Positions 48,210 to 59,500 of a stretch of 64,000 nt of DNA are shown here, in pieces (positions within the stretch are counted from its first letter, which is position 1; every line of letters starts with the position of its first letter). Below the pieces are notes generated by a model, which saw only the letters and a list, made by a program, of their open reading frames with translations, had not been told where the DNA came from and did not search any database. The translations under genes and the position numbers were made by a program. Source of the stretch: Rotaria socialis (lineage: Eukaryota > Rotifera > Eurotatoria > Philodinida > Philodinidae); assembly GCA_905331475.1 (NCBI GenBank), contig CAJNYU010001162.1:1-64000 (forward strand), read 5' to 3'.

Positions 48210-48692
48210 ATGTATCCATTACGAATTTTTCTTGCAATTGGTCTATTTTCAACATTTCTACTAATTTCAAATGGAGCAAGTAAGACTCTCTGCAGTTATG
48301 AAAAGTCTCTATTAGCTCTTCGTTGTGTTTTTCTTTTTCTTTTTCTAGGTCTTTTACATAGAAGACCTGGTTCTTGGATAACTAAAGAGAGTGATGATTT
48401 CAATATACAATTAGAGCTTAAATTTGACGAAAGCAGTGCCAGTAGCGAAGAAAGCGATGAAACAAAGCCAAAGTCAAAATTTTATAAAGAACATTCTGAT
48501 GAAGATTATCGATCAAAGGACGGAAGCAATCAACAAATTATTGAAGCTTCTAAATCTAATGAAAATCTAAAAGAATCAAACAGTCATAGTGTTGAACAAA
48601 ACGACAGCGATGAAGATTATGATCGCTCAGATGCTACAAGATTCGATAAAGATGATCACCGTATGATTTTACAAACTAGCGATGAACGTTGA
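48210..48692 (+). CDS. Secreted acidic Ser/Asp-rich protein
   Basis: Two exons (48210-48279 and 48349-48692) join in phase to give 137 aa. A signal peptide is evident (MYPLRIFLAIGLFSTFLLIS, then NGA as a likely cleavage site). The mature chain is hydrophilic and dominated by Ser, Asp, Glu and Lys, with repeated SDEDY-type motifs (about 80-86 and 116-122), and contains no Cys. Retaining the intron would add a second hydrophobic stretch, so the spliced form is preferred. The likely role is an extracellular acidic, possibly calcium-binding or heavily phosphorylated protein. No family is recognised. Confidence 0.65.
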   Translation: MYPLRIFLAIGLFSTFLLISNGASKTLCSYEKSLLALRCVFLFLFLGLLHRRPGSWITKESDDFNIQLELKFDESSASSEESDETKPKSKFYKEHSDEDYRSKDGSNQQIIEASKSNENLKESNSHSVEQNDSDEDYDRSDATRFDKDDHRMILQTSDER

Positions 48693-49443
48693 ATATCTCA
48701 ATATTTGCTCTTTTGAAACTCTATTTTTTCAGTTTCTTTTTACTATTGTATAATCCAGCAATGATATATTTAATGAAATAAATATCGTCCTCTAAATGAT
48801 GATCATATTCTTCAATGCTCTTACTCAAACAGTAATGATTTGCTTTTATTAAAATCTTTGCAAACTAATTATACAGGGAAAGCGTTGAGTTGTAGAAAAT
48901 CGTTAGTTTTCTCTGTATCAATAAGCATAAGTACCTTTTTCTTTAAATAATTATAGAACAACTCAGACAACAAAGTTGTGCTATTGACAATAACCTGGTG
49001 TTTTTTTTGTAATGGTGAAGTAGTTTAAATGTTTGCATGACATAGGTGATAAATAACACCGGAAATTTATTATAGCTATAGGTATCTCAATGATTTACAT
49101 AAAACGATATTTCATTTTTACTATAGATATGAATTGTAAAATTTATTACTATTTCATTATTTCGATTATCTGATGCTAGTAATACGTGACACTGATATTA
49201 TGAATATCGTTACTATTCATTTTGATCCACACGTGATACAGAAATAGAATCAAACGATGCGAAATCATCTTGGTAGGGGCAAGAGCGTTCAATTGAATAG
49301 TTCACTGAAGTGAATGAAACACACAAGAAGATGATGATTTATAACTACGCGATTATATTTATCGACTTTGAAAGAAATTTGTACATGCCGATTCTATTAA
49401 TCAACATTGCTAATTTGAACAAATATTAATTAAAATACGTCTA
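48693..49443. other. Intergenic region
   Basis: Contains the 3' end of the acidic secreted-protein gene (AATAAA near 48776) and nothing else recognisable before the tRNA gene. Confidence 0.4.
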
Positions 49444-49525
49444 GACGAGGTGGCCGAGGGGTTAAGGCGTTAGACTGCTAATCTAATGGGCTCTGCCCGC
49501 ATGAGTTCGAATCTCATCCTCGTCG
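49444..49525 (+). tRNA. tRNA-Ser (anticodon GCT)
   Basis: An 82-base cloverleaf: acceptor GACGAGG pairs with CCTCGTC, then a G discriminator. The anticodon arm TTAGA-CTGCTAA-TCTAA has GCT at 49477-49479. The long variable arm TGGGCTCTGCCC is the serine class II hallmark, and the T arm is ATGAG-TTCGAAT-CTCAT. Internal A-box-like (TGGCCGAGGGGTT) and B-box (GAGTTCGAATC) promoters are intact. A T-run a few bases downstream serves as RNA polymerase III terminator. CCA follows the discriminator directly in the genome. Confidence 0.97.
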
Positions 49526-50830
49526 CCATGTTTTTTTTGTTCACTGCGTACTTATTTTTATTTTTTTAATACTTCGAGGAAGTTACACTGGTTTGGTATC
49601 TTTATGCTGAAATTTTTCGATGCCGACTTTTTTCATTTATGCTTTTCATATGATCGATGAATGCACGTAAAATCGATCAGCAAGTCGACACTGAATGGAA
49701 AGAACACGAATGCTCTTTTGTGAAATCAATACATGTTACATATTCTTCAAAATATTTGCACTAATAAATTACTTTCACTTTTTTCTCACCAGTTTCAAGT
49801 AGAACGCAAAATTAGGTGATTCACAAGTGAACTGAAATTAGTGACATCTATGTAGAACTTTCGATAGAACGCAATAAGTTTGGAGCAAAGAACTAACCAT
49901 AACATTTTCGATTTTTGTGTGTTTAATGTTTCAAAATTTGAACTTATCTGAAATGTCAAAATGATATTTAATATAAAACCAAAACCAAAAGTCTTTAGAT
50001 AAGAAATTTAGACATTTAGGATGAGTAAAAGGAAGAGATAAAGTTAATTTTATGCATACATGACATTTCTAATTGGTTTAGTCAAATTACTGCAATCGAA
50101 TAAGCGTATATGTTAAATTAGAATGCATTATTTTCTACTTCACACTTACGAATCAGCGCTGACTTTAAGTTAATAACCCTGCAAAAGTGCGTCTGTAATA
50201 ATGGGCGATAGATTAACAAATATACATTCTTCATACTTCTTCTTCATAGAAAAAGGTGGAATGTTAATTTCATATATGTGGCATTAGGGTCTGGAATTTT
50301 CCAAGATTTAATGTATTACTACAATGAAGGAAAATAATACATATTAGTAAGGTCGATCTAGTTAAGTCTGTCCAAATATCGCTGATCAAAGTGAAATACA
50401 TATATGCATCTGTTGTAGTTATGCCAAAAGACTGAGCATCAATAGCACTCTAACATTCTCTTGAATGTGGTTTCAGGCCATAAAATATGTCAGAAATTGA
50501 TCTGAGAATGCATTTGAAAATTTTTCATTCGTAACACTACGAATACTATCTTACTACTGATGGTATCATGGCACGAGTAAGTTCATTCTATGATAGCATT
50601 CAAAAATAAACAACCTAACAAAATAAAATATACTCACAGTACATTTTGAATACAATAATGTATGTACACCAATTTACAACTTTCACTTAGTTATAAGATA
50701 AAAATGTATCGTTCTGTGCTCACGTACCATTATATATATATATATACATAAAATCACGTATGTGATTATCATTCCATGAGCGATGTGTATTTAACACTGA
50801 AATAAACCATTGAAATCTGCTTTTTTTTTC
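49526..50830. other. Intergenic region
   Basis: No gene seen. A T-rich RNA polymerase III terminator follows the tRNA. A TA microsatellite lies at about 50730-50748, 80 bases before the next coding region. Confidence 0.4.
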
Positions 50831-52670
50831 ATGTTTCATTCAGTGCCAATGTTGTATTCTATATTCATTATCATAGCTTTTACGCTTCCTCAATATGTTC
50901 ATAGCAGTTGTTGTCGTTTACCGTTTACTGATGGCGAATGCCAAGTTAATCGGAAAGGTCCACATCGATATCACGTCATGCCTGATCTTCGTTCAGGTCT
51001 AGTTACGGAAAGTACAGAATGTTATATAAATGATTTTGATGCGACTTATCGAAAATTAGTTGAAACAAAAAATTATTGTAATGATTGTCCTGGTCTACTG
51101 ATCTTTCATACGAATTCATCTGAAATATTCCTATTTCCAGAATATATCGAACGCATTTTAGAAGGACGAACACAAGCACAACGGTAATAAATATCATCGT
51201 TTTGTTTCTATAAAAATCAAGAGACACTTTTAAGCAACTAACTATGTAAATTTATTTTTAGAAAAAATGTAGTGATTTTAACAACATCATTAACTGGAGC
51301 ATATGATCTAAATTTTACATTATTTTCACGTTATTATTCGTCTCGTCGAGTAGATGAAGTTCCTTCACTCTATGTCGATTTACAATTACCAGAATATGAT
51401 CCAAAACTAGAAGTACAACCGAGTCTACGTCTTCGTATACCTAATTATATTGAAGATAAAGAAGGATCATCAAAAATCAGCCGACAACAATTAATTAGTC
51501 CATTGATCGATATTGAACATACTATGATCCATCAATTGCCGTATCTTTATCATTTCGATATAGAAAAACATCGTCATCCACCAAGTAAATCCAGATATAG
51601 ATACTATTGTGAATAGGACGCATCTACATATTTGAACGTTTTGTTTTTAGCTCGTTGTACTTTATATGATGTTCAAATTTCATCGTCTGGTCTCGTTTGG
51701 AAAGTGTTAGATTCTGAAGCCGCAGCCTGTCGTACATTTATGTCACATTTTGGACAAAACAAATGTTTTGCAACAGGTTTTACGCGACTATTTTGTCCCA
51801 TTGAAGAAAGTATATTGTCCGATGATCGACTAGAATTACCATCGTATGTTCAAATGGAAGCCTACGTGGAACGTTTAACAATAGCTGTAACTGGCAGTCG
51901 CCAAGTTGCTATGTCCTTAAGTAACGATCAAATGCGACCTGCTAAACAAGTTAAAATTCTTCTTCTTCGAGGTTATTTATTAGTGACAGATATCAATATT
52001 GATCTACCTATTCTGGTTGAATATGGAAGTAATTGTGATGATTATGGTTTAGTTGTTCCGGACGGTTTCAGTACAACTCGTTATCGTCATTTTGATAGTG
52101 AAAATACTCCTATCTCTCTAAGAAATAGGGCTATAGATGCACCATCTTGTTTTCAAGTAATACCTAATTTAGCTCAAGTATTATTATCATTATCATTTAG
52201 GAAGAGTGCTCTTCTTTCATCAACTATTCAATCAAAATCCGATGAAAAACAAATAGCAATAGTTTCAGATTCAACAGAGTCAACAATTACACTTGATTTA
52301 AACTTAACAAATGTAACAAATGATTATCAAGAAATTAGTAAAACAAACTATTGGAACATTATACTGAATAAGAAGAGTACGTTAAAAAAGAAAAAGATTA
52401 TTTTAATACAAAATGTCATCATTATTTTTTTTCTTAGATTTAGCTTATGCTGCTATTGTTTTACTAGTTTTACTTATTCTTATTCCGTTATGCGTTATTG
52501 TTTTCTGTCTTGTATATTGTAATGATGATCATGAAGCAAGTTGGACATTGAAACATGTTTCTCATGCAAATCCCCCTTATAATACTTCTATGGATGATCA
52601 AAGTAATACTTCAGCTAATTCAAATGTCCATAAATCAACTCAAACAACAGACAATCCCATTCGTATTTAA
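50831..52670 (+). CDS. Unknown type I membrane protein
   Basis: Four exons join in phase: 50831-51183, 51262-51584, 51651-52376 and 52438-52670, giving a predicted 544 aa. The ATG at 50831 gives a signal peptide (MFHSVPMLYSIFIIIAFTLP), with cleavage near VHSS. The ectodomain of about 440 residues is Cys-containing (CCRLPF, CYINDF, NYCNDCPG, CFATGF, CDDYG) with several N-glycosylation sites. One transmembrane helix (YAAIVLLVLLILIPLCVIVF, about 470-490) is followed by a 50-residue polar cytoplasmic tail rich in Asn, Thr and Ser. No known domain is recognised. The layout fits a cell-surface receptor or adhesion protein, but the function is unknown. Confidence 0.7.
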
Positions 52671-53007
52671 AACATTTTCGCCTTTTCTTTTCTTTCTTTT
52701 TCTTTTTTCTCATGCAAGAATAAAGTACATTAATATTAAATTTGTTGAGAAGCAAACAAACGGCAGCTATGTTTGCCGTCAGTTCGACGTGATTAGCAAC
52801 GATTTCAACATATTATTTCAATTTTGTTCGGTTGTTTTGACTTTCTCTTCGTTGAGTCGATGAGAAGAAAAAGAAGAAAAAAAGAAGAAGAATGCGACGA
52901 AGAAAGCACAGGAGCAGTCCATGAAGAGTTATTTTATTTAAATAAGCTTTTTTCTGCGTATTTCTGATTTCGTAAGTCAACACACAGATGGCATATCGAA
53001 TTCAATG

Positions 53008-54238
53008 ATGACGGCAGAGACCATGACCGAGACGCTTAATTCATTGTACACAAAATCAAAAAGAACGTATAAACATCAGAAAGATATTCATAGTGATATA
53101 TTGACAGTTTGTTCAAATTAAATTAATTTTGAGAATTCGTCAATTTATTCATTCGTTTTGTATTCTTCAGAACTCTGTAACATCTTCGACAACTAATAGT
53201 AACGATTGGCATCGACTGTTACTAGCTCGACTTAAACCTGGTGTTACACGAAAATATCGAACGACCGGAAAAAACGGCACAATATCAGACATCATTGTAT
53301 GTGAATTATCTAAAGGAGAGCAATTATTTAGATAAATGTTTATTGAAGTTCAATTCAACCTAGCTATTCGATTTTGACAAGATCCTATCTGCACTAATCG
53401 AATATTATAGAAGAAATCATAGCAACAAACTAATGAAACTCGATCAACTCAGATTCCTATTTGATATAGTTTTTTTTTAATTCGAAAGAGTAAAATTCTC
53501 TTGAATGCAATCGTTTTGTCAGATGCAAAAAGCAAATAAATAAGTAAACTGACATACGATATTTTTCTTTACTGTTTAGAATTTATTTATTCTCTCCGAG
53601 ATTATTTTTCACATTGATTTAATTTATATTTAGTCGTCAACATCGTTTGAAGATCAAAATGTAACGTTAAAATCCTATATTGATGAATCACTTGCTATTA
53701 CTCAATCTCGTCGAGCTTCTGTTGCACAATCAGGTTCAAGTCTATTGCTTAACAATAAATTATTTTATTCTCTCTTTCTTATTCATATATATGTATATAT
53801 AGATGCATTGAAATCACTTGATTCATCAATAGAAATTTCAATGAAACGAGATAATCATTATGTAAAAAATTCCTTATCAAATCGATCCGGAAATACTATA
53901 ACTTCACTCAAGCGACGAGTTAGAAAAGTATGTGAATTTCATAATTTTCTGTTTGATGATCACATTAAAAGAACGAATCTTTCGTGATATTCTGCTTTGT
54001 TTTCTAGCAGCAAATGAGATGTACACAAACTCAACCAAGTTTTATTCAAGAAACAACATATCAACTGCCATCATCAACTAATCTCATTTTTATGCCATAC
54101 TCTGATCAAGCCGAATTATCGCATCGTTACAGACCAAAGAAGTGCAGTTCTGTTGTTCAATTACCACCATTAATAAATGCTAACAAAGCGGTCCCAACTC
54201 ACACTCGTGATACTCAATTGAGTATCTACGCATATTAA
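53008..54238 (+). CDS. Unknown basic, Ser/Thr-rich intracellular protein
   Basis: Five exons join in phase: 53008-53106, 53171-53296, 53634-53733, 53813-53937 and 54008-54238, giving a predicted 226 aa. The start MTAETMTETLNSLYTKSKRT gives the only phase-compatible link I found to the 53171 exon (74-base intron alternative start checked). Features: a basic segment LLLARLKPGVTRKYRTTGK, another basic cluster LKRRVRK, and a proline-containing tail ending LSIYAY. There is no signal peptide or membrane helix. It lies 340 bases after the membrane-protein gene on the same strand. The idea that it is a continuation of that gene was tested and the phases do not fit. No family is recognised. Confidence 0.5.
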
Positions 54239-56154
54239 TGTAATAAATATTTCAATAATTTTACAGGAGAAAATCAAGAAGGAGAAACTATTAAATGATT
54301 TTTTTCCTTCTTGTCCTTCATTGTGAATGAACTACGCTGAAAGATACCCAAATGACTATGGTAGTTGTTGTTTTTTATTTTTGTATTTGAAAAAGTTTAT
54401 TTTTGTAAGCTATATTGATCTCGATTGAATATTTTTTCCTATTTTGTGTTATAATCATTCTAAGATGCGCATGCGATGATTTATCTTATGATTGCAACCG
54501 ATGTATTCTTGCTAAATTTAAATGCTTCCTTGTTATTCTTTATTCGACTCTCGTAACATGTCATGTGACAGTATGCTATCATTCTACTAGCTTTTATTTT
54601 GTTTTTTCTTGCATTTTCCCGGTTTTTATCTGCTCAATAAAATGATCGATTTCATTGTAAATTTATTTAGAGTAAAAAAAATATGACAGAGCAATTTGTA
54701 TAGATTGAATAATTAATAAAATATATGAACTGAATTTGATGAATGTCTTCTACTATTTCTAGTTACATTTGCAGCTGACTTTATTGAAATTGAGCATTGT
54801 TCGCATAAGATTCTGTTCATGTAATGGTTACAGAATATGTCTATCGTTAGCTTGAATACGATGTCATATGCTTAAAGTTCCTGTGAACCCGAGAATTAGC
54901 AGTCAAAAATAATTCAACCCATGCTCTTTACCACCATTCAAAAATTTCCATAGATAGATCCATCTAAATTTGAAAGTCAACAAGCAATTTGGTCATCGAA
55001 GAGAACAATATTTCAACTAGTGAGAATAGAATTTGCTTCTATCCCTTGAGAAATCCGAATTCATTACAGAAGTTATGAGTATTGTTATTTTCAGTTTTAA
55101 ATATTTATTTTCAGCTTGAACTCGTCTACATGTTTATTATATTGACATATTTCCTATGCGAAATATTTGGTTGTTGCTATTATTAAAATTGAACGATTCA
55201 TCAATTAGCTTTTTTTTTCTATACAAAATATCAGACTAACCGATAGTGAAGGATACACACAGACTAGAATACTGTAGTAGTGAAAAAACTAGATTCTAGA
55301 AGTATACGCGCCTGTTAGTTAGATAACAATATCTTCATGTATTATAAACAAAAAGGCACGTCACACCGTCAAGTCAAAAAGAAACTATATAAAGAAATAT
55401 TGTTGACATTGCAAAGAAGCCAAGTATTATAGTAATTCCAGTTAAAGGCAAATTTTTTCGAGTATCATTTTTTCTTGAAACAAAAAAGTTTTTATTCGAG
55501 GAATTATTTTTCTCTTAAATACATACTCCTGTTCTGAAGATATTATTCATTACCAGAATAGATCGACTATTACTTTCCAATTTCATCACCGTCTTGTCTA
55601 AAAGTTCGTTCTCATAGGATACTTCTTGTTAGTGTTTATTCTTCGTGTACTGTGGAGAAATCGAAACGATATAAACATGAACGTCTAAGTAATTGCTTCA
55701 GGTTGAAACAAGCGCTTAGAAGTATTTGTTGTTCTGATTGTCAAGTTGAGAATCACTACAAAAATCTAAGAAATGATGCAGAAGACAATTACGTTGTTTG
55801 TGTATTATGATAAAAAGAAATTTAGCTTTTTTCAAGGTTAATCATATCGTTTACTAGCATGCTAGCAATCGATCAGTCAGTAATTTTTCGAACTTTTGTG
55901 ACCAGCATATTCAAATATTGACTTAGTAATAAAAAATACTTTAGTATTGACATCTTGTCAAGTCTTACTATGAATATGCAATCGGATCCTGTATCTAAGT
56001 GACTCTTACACAGGCACATCGATCTTTATCAATTTTCGTTTATTTCAAAGCTCTTCTCAAATAATAATCTGTCGCTACTTTTTATTGCTATTTAAACAAT
56101 CGAACAAGTCATGAACGAACGCATTCATGAAATCTTTTACCACTGAAACTTTCA
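54239..56154. other. Intergenic region
   Basis: No coding exon, element or repeat could be supported in this 1.9-kb AT-rich stretch, apart from the poly(A) region of the preceding gene. Confidence 0.4.
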
Positions 56155-56236
56155 GACGAGATGGCCGAGCGGTTAAGGCGTTAGACTGCTAATCTAATGG
56201 GCTCTGCCCGCGTGAGTTCGAATCTCACTCTCGTCG
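56155..56236 (+). tRNA. tRNA-Ser (anticodon GCT), second copy
   Basis: The second 82-base cloverleaf has the same anticodon arm (GCT at 56188-56190) and variable arm as the gene at 49444. It differs at five positions. Four of them form two compensatory pairs (last acceptor pair G-C to A-T; first T-stem pair A-T to G-C), and the fifth is in the D loop. CCA again directly follows the G discriminator, and a T-run follows as terminator. Confidence 0.97.
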
Positions 56237-56559
56237 CCACTTTTTTTTACTTCTACAAGCGATCTCTTTTTGCAGCGCAAGTGCAATGGAACATCAATCA
56301 ATACTTTTTAGAATAGGTTTTCTTTAAAAATGAAAACTGTCGATTTGTTGAATTTGTAATCCTATCCTATCCATATGACTCAATGTCATTTATTTTTTTT
56401 GTTATCATCAAACGACAGTAATGAGGAAATGGTATCGCTCTTTGATTGGATGATGGCATGCAATGAAATAACCAATACACATCAGTTGAGATATTTCATG
56501 GATTTCATAGCTTAATTCGTTCAGTTGTTTTATGTTTCGTAGAGTTTTTCTCTTTTAAA

Positions 56560-59500
56560 ATGGGTAAAAAGAATCGTGATAGCTATGTAATAGCTAAAAC
56601 ATCACCTTCCAGCCGCCAACAAGATCCAGCATTTGAATATTTAACTAAAACATTTAACAGTACAAATGGACCCATACAGGTTTATAATTTATTTTAATGA
56701 TAGTATCCCTAATTTTTCTTTTTAATTATTCTAGGCTATGTGTGATGTTACTCGGCCACATGTGGATTCATTTAATTGGATGCTTAAAGAAGGCTTAATG
56801 AAAGCAGCAAGCGTAAGGAGAGAATATTCATTTTTTGTTCATCGAATTTCATTTGAATATTTTCATGTTTCAGTCCATTTTACCATTAGAATTTGAAACA
56901 AATACTAAATTACGTGTTAAATTAAAATTTGTTGTATGTATACCAAAGGTTTTTTGTCATCTAAATCTTTCTTTTATTGTTTTTAGAGTTTGGAAATAGC
57001 CCGGCCTAAAGCAAAAGTAATTGTCGGCGCCAATCGTCGTAGTCACTATGTTTATCCCGCTGAAGTATGTTTGTTTTTGGTAGAGACGAAATCATACCCA
57101 TAATGTTTATTATTCATTCTAGGCTCGTATGAGTAAAAGTACATATTCTGGAACATTGCATGCTCGTATTCATGCTGAAGTTTTTGATCAAAATGGTAAA
57201 TTAATTGGACGTGAATCATATGATAGAAGTCTTGGTTCAATACCAGTTATGGTTCGAGTATGGATTTATCGAAATGTTTCTCAAAAGAATGCAACATAAT
57301 TTTATTTTTAAGAGTGATGCCTGCAATTTAGCTAATATGACTACAAAAGAACTATGTTCAAAATATGAAGAACCAAATGAAAATGGTGGTTACTTTGTAG
57401 TAAAAGGATATGAACGTATTTTACGTTTACTAACAATGACAAGACGAAATTATGTTAGTCAAATGAAAAAATTGCTACAGATAGTTGACGTTGATTTTTT
57501 TTTGTTGGACTTCTTTAGCCTATGGCAATGTCTCGTGGTCGTTGGCGTCAACGTGGTCCTGGATTTACCGATCGTGGTCTTCAAATTCGTTGTCTATCAG
57601 ATGATCAACGTGGTGTTGTAAGTTTTTAATCTATTTAAAAATAGACTAAAATTGATTAAATGAGGACTAATCGTTCAGATGCGTTTTAATCCAGAATAAC
57701 AGCGAATCATGAGAAAACAGATTTGTATAATTAGAAAGAACTATTGAATGTATATCTGTGATTTCTTTTCTTGATATAAAACTAAACATATCTTACGAAC
57801 AATACAAATCTTAGTCTTCACCACTGGAAAAACGTTGTAGAAATAATGTTTTTTTAATTTTTTCAATAGGAAAATACGCTTCATTATTTGGACACCGGTG
57901 CCATTTCTTTAGCTTTTATGTATCGTAAAGAAATGTATTTTATTCCTGTTGTTATGATTCTCAAAGTAAGATTCTCTTTTACAATTATTTACTATCTATT
58001 GGTTCTTATTGGTCGAACCGAAAACAATCTTTAATTGAGTTAATTTTATATTACGAGAATTTATTTATTAGATGTTAGCTGATGATAATACATCTGATCG
58101 AGAAATTCATGCAACTCTTATGCGTGGTACATACGAAAATAATAGTGCTTTTGATAAGTAAGATGGAAACAATTTTCTATAGGTATCATCGTTGTTGATT
58201 TCTTTTATTTCTTAAAGTAATATTAAATATATGCTTCGTCAATTACAAAAAACATATTGGTGTGAAAAGCCATTAATAACCCGTCAATCTGTAATTGATT
58301 ATGTTGGTTCACATTTTCGTACGCGTCTACAGCGACCAGCATGGCATACGAATGCTGATGTTGCACGTTATTTACTTGATAATTATATATTAATTCATTT
58401 AAAAACTGATAAAGCTAAATTTAATATGTTAATGTCTGTATTTTATACTAATTATATTGACTAAAATATAACGAATTTATTTGTTTAGATTTATGATGCG
58501 TAAACTTTTCTCATATGTACGCGATGAATGTAAAGCAGAAGATCAAGATGCACCATCGATGCATGAAATTCTTTTGCCTGGACATGTTTATTTAGCATTA
58601 CTATCAGTAAATTTTTCTAGTACATCATGACAATATTAATAAAAACTTGCTTCCTTTTTCTCTTCAAGGAACGATTAGAAACATGGTTGGTATCATTGCG
58701 TGAAACATTTTTAAAACTGAATAAAAGTGCTAAAACATCAAGTGATGCATCAATAACTACAAGTGCGTAAGTGTAATTATTTCGTTTCGATCATATTTTG
58801 CTTTTTTTTTGTGCTAAATTTTTATTTACAGAACTTCGTCTAGCAATGGATACTATTGATAAAGATCAAATAGCCAAAGCTTTTGAACATTTTCTAGCTA
58901 CTGGTAATCTTAATTCGAAAACAAATCTTGGTTTAAGACAGGTTCGTTTTTCATGATAAAAAAATTCAAAGAATTGAAAGCATAGACAGAAGTGTTACCA
59001 AAAGACTATTCTTATTAATCACAAAAATGTTTCTCTAAAATGGAACTTTTCATTTAGACAAGTGGTTTTTCGATTATTGCTGAACGTTTAAATATTCTTC
59101 GTTTCATATCACATTTTCGGTCTGTTCATCGTGGTGATGCATTTACTGAAGCTAAAACAACATCCGTTCGAAAATTACTACCTGAAGCATGGGGTTTTCT
59201 ATGTGCCGTTCACACTCCTGATGGTTCTCTATGCGGTTTACTGAATCATTTATGTATGACATGCCAAGTAACACAAGAAACAGCAACAAATACATCAACC
59301 GAAGCTCTTGTTGATACATTGATTTCCTATGGTATGCGACGTGTACCATCGATTGATGTTCATTGTTATGATGTTATTCTTGATGGACAAGTTGTTGGGT
59401 ATATAAAGTTTTTGCTTTAAATTTTTCTATGAAATTTGTTTTTCTAAGATTTATCGATGATACGCGAGCATCATTAGTTGCCGCACAACTACGTTACGAT

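Noticed and set aside
48280..48348. Intron-retained form of the secreted acidic protein
   Set aside because: The retained 69 bases are in frame but add a second Phe/Leu-rich stretch from a polypyrimidine tract and have perfect GT-AG borders, so splicing is the better reading.
50810..50830. Start of the membrane-protein gene at 50810
   Set aside because: The codon there is TTG; the first ATG that gives a proper signal peptide is at 50831.
52438..53296. Joining the membrane protein to the 53171 exon as its cytoplasmic tail
   Set aside because: The only good donor near the membrane-protein stop is in phase 1, which forces a stop in the 53171 exon. A separate ATG at 53008 fits in phase 0.
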